From NCBI GenBank assembly GCA_034769895.1, contig CM068374.1, positions 353,324,302-353,388,301 on the forward strand: a stretch of 64,000 nucleotides of DNA, written 5' to 3'. The stretch comes from Magicicada septendecula (taxonomy: Eukaryota; Arthropoda; Insecta; Hemiptera; Cicadidae). The notes under the pieces were generated by a model. It worked only from the letters and a program-made list of their open reading frames with translations, did no database searches and was not told where the DNA came from. Both the position numbers and the translations under genes were made by a program. Positions 47,643 through 59,680 of the stretch are shown piece after piece (positions within the stretch are counted from its first letter, which is position 1; every line of letters starts with the position of its first letter).

Positions 47643-47822
47643 GTTATCAGACGTTTCGACTTCACCTCTGGAGGCCATCTTCAGTGAAAACGGTTGTAAA
47701 TACAACTGAAAAGGTGTTCGTTGGTGAAACCACAGTACTGGGGCAAAGGCTGACGAACACCCTGTCAGTTGTATTTACAACAGTTTTCACTGAAGACGGC
47801 CTCCAGAGGTGAGGCCGAACGT
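47643..47822. repeat. Palindrome with CTGAAGA...CGAAAC motif in both arms
   Basis: Arms of about 75 bp pair 47643-47722 with 47753-47820 around a ~30-bp loop. Each arm contains CACTGAAGA(T/C)GGCCTCCAGA followed by a GGTGA-GGCCGAA(A)CGTCTG segment; in the right arm GGCCTC and GAGGCC can pair. The pattern resembles motifs near the ends of Penelope-like elements. Confidence 0.6.
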
Positions 47823-48215
47823 CTGATCTCAGTTGCCCTGGTCTCGAGAGGTCAAGACCGCCCATCGACTCTGTCCCCTGCTGTGCAGCAATTCTATGAC
47901 CCGCCGCCTAGGAAAGCTTCTCGTCTCCAACGCGATCCCCGTATGGGGCTACTTTGGTAAGCGAAAGCTTCGGTCTCTCCTTGACCGAGGATTGCGCTGG
48001 GCGTGCAAAGCCCACTACCTGACATCTAATGTCATCCATCCGTGAAGCCCTGCGTGTCCGTTCCCTGGAAGCCACTATACGGACACTGTCCCGAAAATTC
48101 TATCGCCGCACCTCCCCGATTTCAGAGCAACCATCTCATTAGCGCCCTCGGTCGCTACCAATCTGTGCCAGGAGAATCTTGGACCCGGCCTCGGCGAACT
48201 CTAACGCTCAATTAA
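47823..48215 (+). pseudogene. Jockey-like LINE reverse transcriptase C-terminal remnant
   Basis: Pieces: MTRRLGKLLVSNAIPVWGYF, GKRKLRSLLDRGLRWACKAH, then in another frame EALRVRSLEATIRTLSRKFY and RRILDPASANSNAQLNN. This is the thumb and C-terminal order of jockey-clade LINEs (RLQ-LQN-ALR ... I--AL---SLE). Frame shift near 48040 and a stop near 48148. Confidence 0.6.
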
Positions 48216-49289
48216 ATAATTAATTGAATCCCCACGGCCGGTAGCAGACCACACCCTAAACATCCAGCCCTATCTATTGTCCCTGCGGCAGGAGCTCTAC
48301 TTGAAGCTCGGGACGCAGCATACGAGTGGGCGACGGGCATGTCCATCGTCCTGCACAGCCCCCCAGGTCGTCGTAAGAAACTATTATTAATATTCAGACA
48401 CTTCATTGATTGCTGTCTCTTCGGCCGACCATTTGGCCGTGGGAAGTGTAAACGTTTTGGTAATCGATACAACGTTTGAACGGAGACCTGGTCTGTGAAA
48501 CTAGTGACAGTTCATGTTCGTAATAGCGAAGAACGGAACTGCTCTCAGTGCCCCATAATGTCGATGGCCTAGTAGTGTAGCTACGAGAATATAACCTTTC
48601 GAATAAACAGCTTTTTAGAAGTTAGAAAAACCAGACCGACAGATAACGAAGCTACGAGCGCCCATGCGCAACGCGTCTTGTGTAATAACTAACGCGCGCG
48701 CGCGCGCGCGTGTGTTTTGCCGGTGCAAAGTTTAATATTGGTTGTACAACGTTTTTATACTTTTTTTTTAATGAATTATGTAAGATGTATAAACACTTCA
48801 GAACGTGAGTTTTAGAGATAACATCTTTGGACCTGAATTTATTCTGTGTACACGTAATTATAAGATAATTTATGGTCGTCACTGTTGCTAATTGCAGTTT
48901 ATATAACAATTAAACAACGATTCATCTTAAATTCAAATTGCTGTAATTCGATTCGATGTTTTGGACTGTAGTGTAAATTGAAAGCGTGTGTTTGCATTAA
49001 CGTAGATATGGTCGTTAGTAATAATATATATAAATTATTGAATTGTAAACATTCGAAATTACAGTTATAAGAAACGCAAATATTACAGTTATTACAGTAA
49101 TTACAGTTTTAAGGATGCGCGCGTCGGGTATGTTTACGAAATGAATGCCTAAATTTTAGTGTGTAAAAGGAAGTGTTCACGGTCAGGAATGCATGGTCAA
49201 ACGACCGGAAGTTTCAGTGGTCTCGAAGCCATGATCATCGATGAATTCATTCGGTAAGGAAATTAACTTACTATGCTTATTTCAAGCAA
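48216..49289. other. No gene recognised; (CG)n microsatellite
   Basis: (CG)10-11 at 48692-48711 followed by GTGTG. The rest is AT-rich and unassigned. Confidence 0.5.
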
Positions 49290-50284
49290 TAAGGAATTTT
49301 GAACTTGACTGGAGGGATAGAAGACTGATTTTGAATTTGTACAAATTTCAGAAGACTGAAATTAATAAAGCGGCTGCAAAATAGAAGCCAGAATAAGAAG
49401 AGGATTCAGACAAAGATGTCCTTTGCCTCCATATTTGTTTAACTTATTTATTCAAGAGGCTATCAGAAGAATGAAGAAAACCCAAAGGCATTAAGATTAA
49501 TGGAAGGCGTATTCATAGTATCCGTTTTGCAGATTATACAGTAATAATCGCAGACTCGGTAAAAGAAATGAAGAGAATGTGAGAAATCTTGTCTGAAACC
49601 CTAGGGAAACTTAAATTAAAGATTAACAAGAAGAAAACAAAAACAATGGTGGATAGGGAAGACGAAAGAGAATGTAAAACCTGATATTAAATTGGGTAAT
49701 ACAATTTAGAACAGGTTGAGAACTTTTGCTACCTGGGGAGAACCATCACCTGTGAAAATAGACATGGGACAGAGATATTAAGAGAAGAATAGCTCTACGA
49801 AAGTAAGCGTTTCAAAACAAAAGGAATTTACTTACAAATCGTCTCTGAAGTATGGAGGTAAGGCAAAGGTTCACAAAAACATTTGTGTGGAGTGTCTTAA
49901 CGTATGGGTGTGAGGCGTGGACCCTCGGCAGCATGGAAAGGAGGAAGCTGGAAGCAATGGAAATGTGGGTCTGGAGGAGAACGACGACGACGAGTTGGAC
50001 GGATAAGAAAAGTAATGATCAAGTCCTCGCAGAAGATCACTTTTAAAAGTGATTGGAAGAGAAAGGGCAAAATTGATCGGGCACGTGTTACGACACAATC
50101 AGTTCTTAAGTAACATTTTTGAAGGAAACATGTTGGGGGAACCAAGATGACGACCAAGAGCAGCGTTGTTCAAAGATTTTGGTAAGGAGATGTACTTCCT
50201 GTCGTACTGTAATTTAAAAAGGACAATAATTGTGAGATAGACGTGGCTAATCGACAAGGCATGGGCTGTAGATGGTGATGACTA
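49290..50284 (+). pseudogene. LINE reverse transcriptase remnant, same family as 10506-11040
   Basis: Pieces in order: FELDWRDRRLILNLYKFQKT, a degraded GCPLSP region (KDVLCLHICLTYLFKRL in another frame), HSIRFADYTVIIADSVKEMK (the FADD box with the second Asp changed to Tyr), LKLKINKKKTKTM, VENFCYLGRTITCENRHGTE, FVWSVLTYGCEAWTLGSMER and EMWVWRR. The region 49700-50280 is the better-preserved copy of the sequence at 10506. Many stops. Confidence 0.8.
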
Positions 50285-50620
50285 TGCTAACGTTTCTGTC
50301 CTCTCACGACGACTATGAAATTGTCACAATGACTTCACAAATAAATTTAGACCAAATCCAGTCATGGCTGAAAAAGTGGCGAACGAAGGCAAATGAAGAA
50401 AAATCTAACATGTTCATCTACATGTCTACATGTTGATGGGAAGATGTGGAAAGTGTTTGTACTCAACAAACTTAAACAGCTGCCTCTAAAACTGAGGCTG
50501 ATTACTGCTTTGTGGGCATACAGTCATGGTTAATAACAGAAAATAAGGTGGTAATATACAGACAATTTTAAAACCCATATGGACCTATGCCTCTCCCTAA
50601 AGTACTAAAAAAAAACCATG
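50285..50620 (+). pseudogene. Jockey-like reverse transcriptase fragment
   Basis: Reads SHDDYEIVTMTSQINLDQIQ SWLKKWRTKANEEKSN, the segment right after the YADD box in jockey-type LINEs (NLD-IQ-WLKKW-IK-N--KS), then LKQLPLKLRLITALWAY and a degraded PYGPM-LW-like region. About 100 residues, broken by stops. Confidence 0.65.
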
Positions 50621-51824
50621 ACGTTTGACACTGTCGCGTAGTCAAAACATAGGAAAAGTAGTGCGGGAACAGATAACGGGGAAATTACTGAAAATTTATA
50701 TGAGTGTAAGTTAATAGGCTAAACGTAATAGCTATCAGCTGTTGCGCTGTCGGCATCACAGTGTCGCCACAGCGTGGGAACAAATTGAGACTCGTTACGC
50801 ATTAAAAAAGAACCTCGTCCGTTTATTTTTATTTCTCGCGAGTCCTTAATAAATATTTGTAGAAAAGCACGGCAAACGCCCACCCAAAAAGTCGAAATTT
50901 TTAAATCTTCAATTGCAGTCTCTTGCTAATATTAATCAGTTGTAATAAAAATTCTTTTTGTTACGGTATGTGTCTTTAGAACGTGCGGTCGTGTGGTTTC
51001 GTAGCGTTACGAGTAAAGTCAAGCGCCAATGCATACACGTAACGTCTGGATGGATACCAGACTTGACCAGAATCTCGGTCGCGCAAACTTATACATTCGT
51101 TTTACAGCGAGGGAAAAATATTTTTAATTCTTTATGTTATCAACATAATTTTTTAATAATAAAAGTTTATTCAGTACAAAGCAAATTAATGGTAAATCGT
51201 AGGACCCCCCCTCACTCCTGGTACTAGGCGATCCCCTTCTGTCTAGTGCCAACAGTCTCTACGGAAGGTGCCTCCTACTGCATCGTGTTGGTGTGGGAAA
51301 CCGCTCAAAAAAAAAAAACGAACGAGCTTTGAAAGGTCAAGAAGGTTGCGAAAGGCAATGGGAAACCATCGCATTAAAAGACCCTTTTGGTATCTCCTAG
51401 TTCCCACTGGGCTACGAAATAAAGCGCATGATTAAGTTAAATATACTTAGACTATTTATTTAATAAACAAATCCTATTGTAATTTTATTAATTATTATAG
51501 TACAGTCTGTTCAGTCAGCTGGATATACACCTTATGGTACATTAAACGTCTTGTAGGGAATACTTCTTTGAGTCCTTTCTCTTCTTATTCTACCACATTA
51601 CGGTTGACTGTACACACACACAATTAGTAACACATTACTGTCATTTCTTGGTAACGTCGTTCACTAACTTACAATAAATCTTGTTGATAAATCTATGAAG
51701 GTTTAATCCTCTTCAGTCTGTAGGATCTACAATAAGGGTACTTGGCTTGAAGATTTACTGAAGACCATTCAATTCCCGTTACCAAAGAAGTGCAATGCTA
51801 AACAATGGAAAGACTACAGGACAT
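50621..51824. other. No gene; possible LINE 5' fragment
   Basis: 51196-51425 contains GAAGGTTGCGAAAGGCAATG GGAAACCATCGCATTAAAAG, a layout seen in 5' regions of some RTE/CR1-type LINEs, but I cannot assign it firmly. The rest is unassigned. Confidence 0.35.
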
Positions 51825-52275
51825 CAGGGACGGATTAGAAGCACGTGGTACCCTATGCTGTCGTCAGACTGGTGCCCCCCCCCCGATTCAAAATTCAACC
51901 TTTTATCCATTATTTACATTTATAAATGGCATACACAGTTTCGAAAGTTAACAGTTATTTTATTAAACTCTCAAATTACAACAAATATTTAGCTAAATAC
52001 TGATTACAATGACCATAGTAGTACTTAAGCTTAGAAACTACTAATCAATCTATTTTTTATTCATTTTACCTTAACGAAGTCTTGTATAATTTCTTCTAAA
52101 TCGACCGATTCAAGTATCTCGCTTTAAATATTCAACCTTGCTAACTAACATAATCTCTCATCTCCCATAGATGAACTCAACATATCTTTAATGAGTTTTA
52201 ATACAGAAAATGAACTTTCATATTCGCAGTTAGCTATTTTAATCGTCAAAAGCAGACGATAAGCAATGTACGTAT
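51825..52275 (-). mobile_element. hAT remnant, third copy, truncated
   Basis: Terminus CAGGGACGGATTA at 51825, C-tract at 51877-51886, then the 3' region and degraded dimerisation-domain coding up to 52275, homologous to 1-430 and 8040-8496. It ends abruptly at a LINE fragment of opposite orientation. Confidence 0.75.
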
Positions 52276-53720
52276 TCGGAAATTTATGGAAATATTTAGG
52301 GAAATATGGGGGAAGACCAATTTGGTTGTAGAAAAGGTAAAGGCATAAGAGATGCAACTGGACGCTTGAGGATGTTGGGAGTAAATAGGGAGATGTTGTA
52401 TCGATTGGGAGAAAGCTTTACGCAGAGTTGACTGGAATTTCTACTGAAGATTTTGAAAGTTATTGGTACAGACTGGAAGGATAGAAGACTAACAAAGGAG
52501 CTGAACACAAAACAAAGTAGTAGTAAGATGAGATGAGGATGAAACGGAAGAGATGAGCATTGGAAGAGGCGGTAGACAAGGATGCTGTTTGTTACTAACA
52601 CTACTCAACATGTACGTTGTGAAGCTAACAGAGAAGGCCTTAGATAAAGCAAGAGGAATCGTAGTGAGACGAGAAAGAACGAAGGCCATTACATACCTTT
52701 AATGCTTTGCTGCTTTGATGATCACGCAGTGTTGGCAAAATCACAAAAAGAGCTACAGTTTATGATGGAGAATACTGCAAGAATGGAGAAAGAATTCGGA
52801 ATTAAGATAAATGCCGGAGAAACTAAAGTAATGAGAATTAACAAGAATGAAGGTTTCGTTGACGAATCCTTGGAAGGAGAAGTGTAGAGCAAGTGAACTC
52901 ATTTAATCATTTGGGGAGTACGGTGACATGGAATGGGGGAAATCAGAAGTAGCATGTTGTTGCGACGGTCTCATGTACGGTACAGTGGAAACAAAATACT
53001 GTACAAGGCACCAATCAAGTTACTAATAACCAGCTTTAATTAACACAAATAACAATTTGTAATCAACTCGTACAGCAATTCAATTTAAGTTTTCCACACG
53101 CGATAATAATGTCAACTACAACGAATTCCGCACTAATTATAACACAATAATCACTTCACCACAATACTTCGAAACACACTTCGCCACTTATAACTGACTC
53201 TAAGCGGCAGCTGTCGTTGTTTAAATAGATAGCACAAGTGTTCCAGAATAATCCATAATACGCGTCAACACTACTCGAAAACACTAGACGGTAATTGATT
53301 GCGGCGTTGAACACAGTGCGCCGACCGGTATGGTCTGGAATAGCCTCGTTTATTGACGCATGTTAAATGTCACGTACGCACACAAACATTACAGCTGGGA
53401 TCTGCTGGGATACCCAAGAAACGTGTAGAACGTTCTGTAATGGAGTAACACTATCTATGGCTAAGAGACCTTTTAAAAATATAAAAGCGTTACTAAGGAT
53501 TCCGACTGAGATGAGAAAGAGAAATACTAAACGTTTTATTTGGAGTGTGTTTTTATAAGGTAGTGAAACACGGGCAATCAAAAAGAAATAAGAAAGCTAC
53601 GTAGAGAGCCTGGAAATATGATTGTGGCGAAGAATGGTTAAGGTGAATCGGGCTGATAGAGTGAGAAACAATGAAGCATTGACGTGAATATGAGAGGAAA
53701 GAAGTCACTTCATATGGTCA
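52276..53720 (+). pseudogene. LINE reverse transcriptase remnant split by a solo LTR
   Basis: Upstream part (52310-52950): DQFGCRKGKGIRDATGRLRM, WKDRRLTKELN, a degraded GVRQGC region, MLCCFDDHAVLAKSQKELQF (FDD box kept), FGIKINAGETKVMRINKN, VNSFNHLGSTVTWNGG. Downstream part (53458-53720): MAKRPFKNIKALL, RKRNTKRFIWSVFL-GSETRA, LWRRMVKVNRADRVRNNEAL. The two halves are consecutive in the family and are parted by the LTR at 52958-53450. Several nonsense codons in both halves. Confidence 0.8.
52958..53450 (-). mobile_element. Solo LTR, Gypsy-type, inverted
   Basis: Homologous along its length to the LTR at 59681-60175 (493 versus 495 bp) in the opposite orientation: shared CGACGGTCTCA, GTACAGTGGAAACA, CACCAAT-AAG, and CGTGTAGAACG near the other end. 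Ends TGTTGCGACGG ... GGAGTAACA. No pol or second LTR next to it and no clear target duplication. Strongly diverged, so older than the copy at 59681. Confidence 0.75.
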
Positions 53721-53993
53721 AAGATACTCACCATGTTCTGTTGTTTTACTTAAACGTGTCCGCGAAACCGTTGAAACTTTTTTGCTTATCCCACTTGCTT
53801 ATCACTGCATTATAGTAATTCATATCAACAATTACTATAACAAGGGTTAGGTCGGAAAATAACCATCGTAAAAGTTATCACTCAACGTTTCGACCAGTAA
53901 ACAATCTGTGGTCGTCTTCAGGTGTAAGTGACACTAGTAAACTTCAGCTTACTCGAGATTCGTTAACTAACAAGCGTAAACCGTCAGAAAAAT
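53721..53993. other. Short spacer with CTGAAGA...CGAAAC motif
   Basis: On the minus strand at about 53925-53885: CACCTGAAGACGACCA, an unpaired loop, TGGTCGAAACGTTGAG. GACCA and TGGTC can pair. It is the same layout as at 47643-47820 and 41337-41633. Confidence 0.45.
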
Positions 53994-55109
53994 ATCGGTA
54001 TGGAGAACCATAAATGACTTCCATGTTCTAGGATTTATATTTAAAATCATATTCGAAATGAAATATTACCATACAAACTACTTCTTTCTACTTACTGCTT
54101 CAGCCTTAACCACAGTACTGTGGTCACTAACGTATACCACCTGACGTTTTCGCACTCGATTTTCACTGAAGATGGCAGTCGGTGGACTGCAGAAAATTCT
54201 GGTTTTGCAGAAAACATTGGACTACGGCTAAACAGCCCGGGAAGGAATTTTAACAAAAAACTACTTCTTTGTTGCCGATAACGTAGCACACATATAAAAA
54301 ATTCTCCCCTCCCCAATCAACTATAATTTTCATGAATAGAAAATTATCCCACCACGTTCACATAACCTCTTCATTTATAGATATTTCATCTACGTTTCTA
54401 CAGTGGATTATTATGAGCTTCTTATTAGGATACATAATTTATCAAAATTAACTACTTTACTCTTGTTAAAACATAAAACGTTGCTGGTAAACTACCCCTT
54501 TCTCTTAACCGATCTTCACCAAAATCAATAGGCTTTCAGTCCTCTACAATTCAGGGATGCATGCAAAAAAATATTTGATTCTGTTTGAATGTGCGACAGT
54601 TATCGTTCGTCATATAAACCATTACCCTTGATAAAACATAAAACGTTGCAGGTAAACTACCCCTCTCCCTTAACCGATCTTCACCAAAAACAACAGATCT
54701 TGCGAACTCTACAATTCAGGGGTGTATGCAGAACATTATTTGATTCTGATTGAATTTGCGGCAGTTATCTTTCGCAAAAAAAATTACCCTTCTTAAAACA
54801 TAAAATGTTGCTGGTAAACTACCCCTTTCCCTTAACCGATCTTCAACAAAATCAACAGACCTTGAGTTCTCTTAAATCAAAAAGGTATGCAAAAACGTAG
54901 TCGATTCTGTTTGAATTTGCGGCAGTTATCGTTCGTCATAAAAAATTACCCTTGTTAAAACATAAAATGTTGCAGGTAAACTACCCCTTCCCCATAACCG
55001 ATCATCACCAAAACCAACAGGACTTGAGAACTCTACAATTCAGGGCTGTATGCAAAACATTATTTGATTCTGTTTGAATTTGCGGCTGTTATCGTTTGCC
55101 ATAGAAAAA
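53994..55109 (+). mobile_element. Family A copy 13: head plus 4 monomers
   Basis: Head at 53994-54440, then monomers at about 54484, 54650, 54812 and 54974. Order and private variants match copy 3 (13948-16434), but it has no family B insertion: CGTCATATAAACCATTACCC at about 54608 is the intact target. Confidence 0.75.
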
Positions 55110-57884
55110 TATCGGTATGGAGAACCATACATGACTTCCATATTCTAAGATTTATATTTAAAATCATTTTCAGCCAAACAGCCAGGCTGTGTCTTACCTG
55201 CCTTTTTATTGCTGTATTAAATGAAAAATATTATATTACATTAAAATGAAAAAATTATAATTTTATTGCCTGGCAACAAAATTATTTTATTTTTAACAAT
55301 TACCATTGTTTCAAAGAGTTTAAATAAATTTTCAAGTACTTTACTCTTGTTAAAACGTAAAAGGTTGCAGGTAAACTACCCCTTCCCCTTAACCGATCTT
55401 CACCAAAATCAAAAGTCATTGAGACCCCTACAATTCAGGGACGTATGCAAAAAATTATTTGATTCTGTTTGAATTTGCAGCTGTTATCGTTTGCCATAGA
55501 AAATACGCTTGATAAAAAAACGTTGCAGGTAAACTACCCCTTCCCCTTAACCGATCTTCACCAAAAACAACAGGTCTTGAGTACTCTACAAATCAGGGCT
55601 GTATGCAAAACATTATTTGATTCTGTTTGAATTTGCGGCTGTTATCGTTTGCCATAGAAAATACCCTTGTTAAAAAAACGTTGCAGGTAAACTACCCCTT
55701 TCCCTCAACCGATCTTCACCAAAAACAATAGGTCTTGAGAACTCTACAATTTAGGGCTGTATGCAAATAATCTTTTGATTCTGTTTGAATTTGCGGCTGT
55801 TATCGTTTGCCATAGGAAATACCCTTGTTAAAACATAAAACGTTACAGGTAAACTACCCCTTTCCCTTAACCGATCTTCACCAAAAACAATAGGTCTTGA
55901 GTACTCTACAAATCAGGGCTGTATGCAAAACATTATTTGATTCTGTTTGAATTTGCGGCTGTTATCGTTTGCCATAGAAAATACCCTTGTTAAAAAAATG
56001 TTGCAGGTAAACTACCCCTTTCCCTCAACCGAACTTCACCAAAAACAATAGGTCTTGAGAACTCTACAATTTAGGGCTGTATGCAAATAATCTTTTGATT
56101 CTGTTTGAATTTGCGGCTGTTATCGTTTGCCATAGGAAATACCCTTGTTAAAACATAAAACGTTACAGGTAAACTACCCCTTTCCCTTAACCGATCTTCA
56201 CCAAAATCAACAGATCTTGAGAACTCTACAATTCAGGGCTGTATGCGAAACAGTATTTGATTCTGTTTGAATTTGCGACTCTTATCGTTTGCCATACAAA
56301 ATACCCTTTTAAAACATAAAACGTTGCCGGTAAACTACCCCTTTCCCTTAACCGATCTTTACCTTAAACAATAGGTCTTGAGTACTCTACAGATCAGTGC
56401 TGTATGCAAAACATTATTTGATTCTGTTTCAATTTGCGGCTCTTATGGTTTGCCATAGAAAATACCCTTTAAAAACATGAAACGTAGCAGGTAAACTACC
56501 CCTTTCCCTTAACCGATCTTCACTAAAATAAACAGGTTTTGAGAACTCTACAATTCAGGGCTGTATACAAATAAGCATTTGATTCTGTTTGAATTTGCGG
56601 CTGTTATAGTTTGCCATATAAAATACCCTTGTTAAAACATAAAATGTTGCAGATAAACTACCCCTTTCCATTAACCGATCTTCACCAAAATCAATAGGTC
56701 TTGAGTACTCTACAAATCAGAGCTACATGCAAAAAAATACTTGATTCTGTGTGAATTTGCGACTCTTATCGTTTGCCATAAAAAATACTCTTTTAAAACA
56801 TAAAACGTTGCAGGTAAACTACCCCTTTCCCATAACCGATCTTCAACAAAATCAACAGACCTTGAGTTCTCTTAAATCAAAAAGGTATTCAAAAACGTAG
56901 TCGATTCTGTTTGAATTTGCGGCAGTTATCGTTCGTCATATAAAAAATTACCCTTCTTAAAACATAAAATGTTGCAGGTAAACTACCCCTTTCCCATAAC
57001 CGATCTTCACCAAAACCAACAGGACTTGAGAACTCTACAATTCAGGGCTGTATGCAAAACATTATTTGATTCTGTTTGAATTTGTGACTCTTATCGTTTG
57101 CCATAAAAAATACCCTTTTAAAACATAAAACGTTGCTGGTAAACTACCCCTTTCCCTTAACCGATCTTCACTCAAATCAATAGATTTTGAGAACTCGACA
57201 ATTTAGGGCTGTATGCAAATAATCATTTGATTCTGTTTGAATTTGCGGCTGTTATCGTTTGCCATAGAAAATACCCTTGTTAAAACATAAAACGTTGCTG
57301 GTAAACTACCCCTTTCCCTTAACCGATCTTCACCAAAAACAGCAGGTCTTGAGAACTCTACAATTCAGGGCTGTATGCAAAAGAGTAGTTGATTCTGTTT
57401 GAATTTGCGGCTGTTATCGTTTGCCATAGAAAAAAATGACACTTGTTTAAAAAAAAACCGTTGCTGGTAAACTACCCCTTTCCCTTAACCGATCTTCACC
57501 AAAATCAATAGGTCTTGAGTACTCTACAAATCAGAGCTACATGCAAAAATTATTTGATTCTGTTTGAATTTGCGACTCTTATCGTTTGCCATAAAAAATA
57601 CCCTCTTAAAACATTAAACGTAGCAGGTAAACTACCCCTTTACACGTAGTTCTTGAGTACTCTACAAATCAGGGCTGCATGCAAAAAATGATTTGATTCA
57701 GTTTGAATTTGCGGCTGTTATCGTTTACCATAGAAAAAATCTACAGACAGACACACAGACACTTTTCCAAAAATGACTTTTTTTCATGTTTTGAGTGTAG
57801 TACTATCAGAATCTGCAATAATCTCGAACACGATTTTTTTGCCATCACCATACTTCCATTTCCTTAAGGAACATGGAAGTAAAA
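55110..57884 (+). mobile_element. Family A copy 14: short head, 15 monomers, tail
   Basis: The head is the short variant with CAGCCAAACAGCCAGGCTGT. Fifteen monomers between about 55330 and 57640 form the longest array; some neighbouring pairs are more alike than average (for example 55683/56007 and 55850/56170), suggesting ~320-bp dimer duplication. The last monomer is shortened. The tail ends with the hairpin TCCATTTCCTTAAGGAACATGGA. Confidence 0.75.
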
Positions 57885-58394
57885 ATACTAACAAACCACC
57901 ACCCTCGGCATTATTATTATTATACTTTTTTTTCTGACGGTTCATTATTATTTATTTACTTTCCTAACGTCACAGCGTACATTGTATTTTCTGGAACCCA
58001 GAAAGTTGGTGAATTGATCAATCGGGACAAATACACGACACACAATGACTGGACAGAACTGTCCACTGAGAGGTTTGAGAATTGATTTTGACTTTTTAGG
58101 TATTAAGTTGCGTATAACTGGGTGGTCTGGTTTAATCATGTCAGTAGTGTGAATAGTGAGGTCGCGGTAACCCTGTGAAGTTTCGCACTTTTTATCGCAT
58201 TATCAGCTGCAACAATTCCCGTTGAAATGTCGGCTTTTGATGAATGCACATGTGGAAGCATGGAAAGAAAAAAGATCGATCACCGCCATCTTTCGAATCC
58301 TTCAGTTCCTTGTCTTCTGTTTTTCGATAAGCCAATGCGGCCACACCCCTGTCCCCTACTCCCTACTATTGCTACGCGACACTCACTATGACAG
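57885..58394. other. No gene recognised
   Basis: A short ATT run near 57908-57923; otherwise unassigned. Confidence 0.5.
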
Positions 58395-58650
58395 GGTCCC
58401 ATCATCATCATCATTGGCTCGACAGCCCTTTGTGGGCCCTGGCCTTCTTCAGAATATTCGCCATTCTTCTCTATTCTCCACCCATTTGAACAATGCTGAC
58501 CAAAACTCCGACAAGCCTTCATATCCCGAAGGAGTCCACTATCTTTGCATACAAAGCTGAGAGGAGTAACGTCAGAATCCTCACCAATTCGCTCTGGTTT
58601 GTCCGCAACGGTGGAAGAATTCGTCTTCAGGCGGTCTGTGATCAACTTTT
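58395..58650 (-). pseudogene. LINE 3' end with (GAT)n tail
   Basis: Minus strand: WRIEKNGEYSEEGQGPQRAV EP followed by (ATG)n, where EEGQGPQ and a trinucleotide tail are common at the ends of several arthropod LINEs. Only the last ~60 codons and the 3' tail are present. Confidence 0.5.
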
Positions 58651-59680
58651 TCCGCCCCGCAGACTCATCACTTACGTGTTCTGGCCAGGAACGAAGGTCC
58701 CACTGTCACAACGTTAAAAGACCCGGAACTCTGCTGGACGATCCACCGTAGTCTCCTACGTAAGCCTCCTCTCCTGAAGGAACCGCTTCCAACCCAGCCA
58801 ACAACCGCGTAAAGCATTAACCGACCATCTACATACTACATACTTGAATGGCGGTCCTAGCGCTCGTGGCCCGTATACGAAGGTATCTCCTGTCAGTCGT
58901 GCAAAGCCTTCTTCATTACTCGTCCGCACCCGGGATATAGCCTACTAGCTGGTGTTGGCCATCCATCATTAGGGGGTCGCATTGATCCACTATCTAAAAA
59001 CGACCAGGAGGTAATTTTCATTGATGCACTATCTAGGTATCTTCACTGTTACTCCGGATTCGTCGTTACTGGTACAAGGGACCATCTCACTTGCTGATAC
59101 CCACAGCAAGTCATAAGTAACACACCTAAACGCCCGCCCGTGAATAAGTACGATTCTTGCAGTCGTTGGGGGAGTCGAACCGGCTGCTGCTAACACGTGT
59201 GAGGGTCCGTACAATGTACGCTGCCCTCATAAGCCAAAAAGGCATTTTTTTTTTACTGCACTTTTTCTTATTCTTTCTTCTCCCTTCAACCATTATGCCT
59301 GCGACTTAATGTGTCCTCCCCCAGGTCATGGTACAACTCAAGTTCCAGTAATGCCAGAGAGTTGTAAATCGGCCATTTACTTACGAACATGTGGTTGCAA
59401 GTTGCAAGCTGCTGAGTGTGTCTTCGTTATTTACATAGCTCAGGAATACCAGACAAGACCAGTGTATTATTTGTTTCCATCAAAAAGTATGGGCAGTTAG
59501 ATCAATTCATAACCTTGACTCAACCCCACAAAAGCAGCACAGCTGCTGCGATTATAAGTCGCCAATTAAACCACTGTCCCAGCCACACTAAACCACTTTT
59601 CTTCTGTTTAATACTAGTCGAAGATGAATCACTCTTATTCCTAAGAAAAATCGCAATCGTCTGCTGATAAGCATTCATAT
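58651..59680. other. No gene recognised
   Basis: Contains the tRNA-like segment at about 59130-59250 (separate entry) and a T-run near 59250. The frames at 59309-59667 have no known domain. Confidence 0.45.
59130..59250 (-). repeat. Possible tRNA-derived SINE head
   Basis: On the minus strand a B-box-like GGTTCGACTCC (exact to the GGTTCGANTCC consensus) lies about 50 bases after a weak A-box-like TGGCTTATGAGGG. No full cloverleaf can be drawn, so it is not called as a tRNA gene. Confidence 0.35.

Noticed and set aside
58222..58560. 112-codon plus-strand frame
   Set aside because: Overlaps, in antisense, a LINE 3' end with its trinucleotide tail on the minus strand.
59130..59250. tRNA gene
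   Set aside because: The B box is perfect but the A box is weak and no acceptor stem or anticodon arm could be folded; called as a possible SINE head only.
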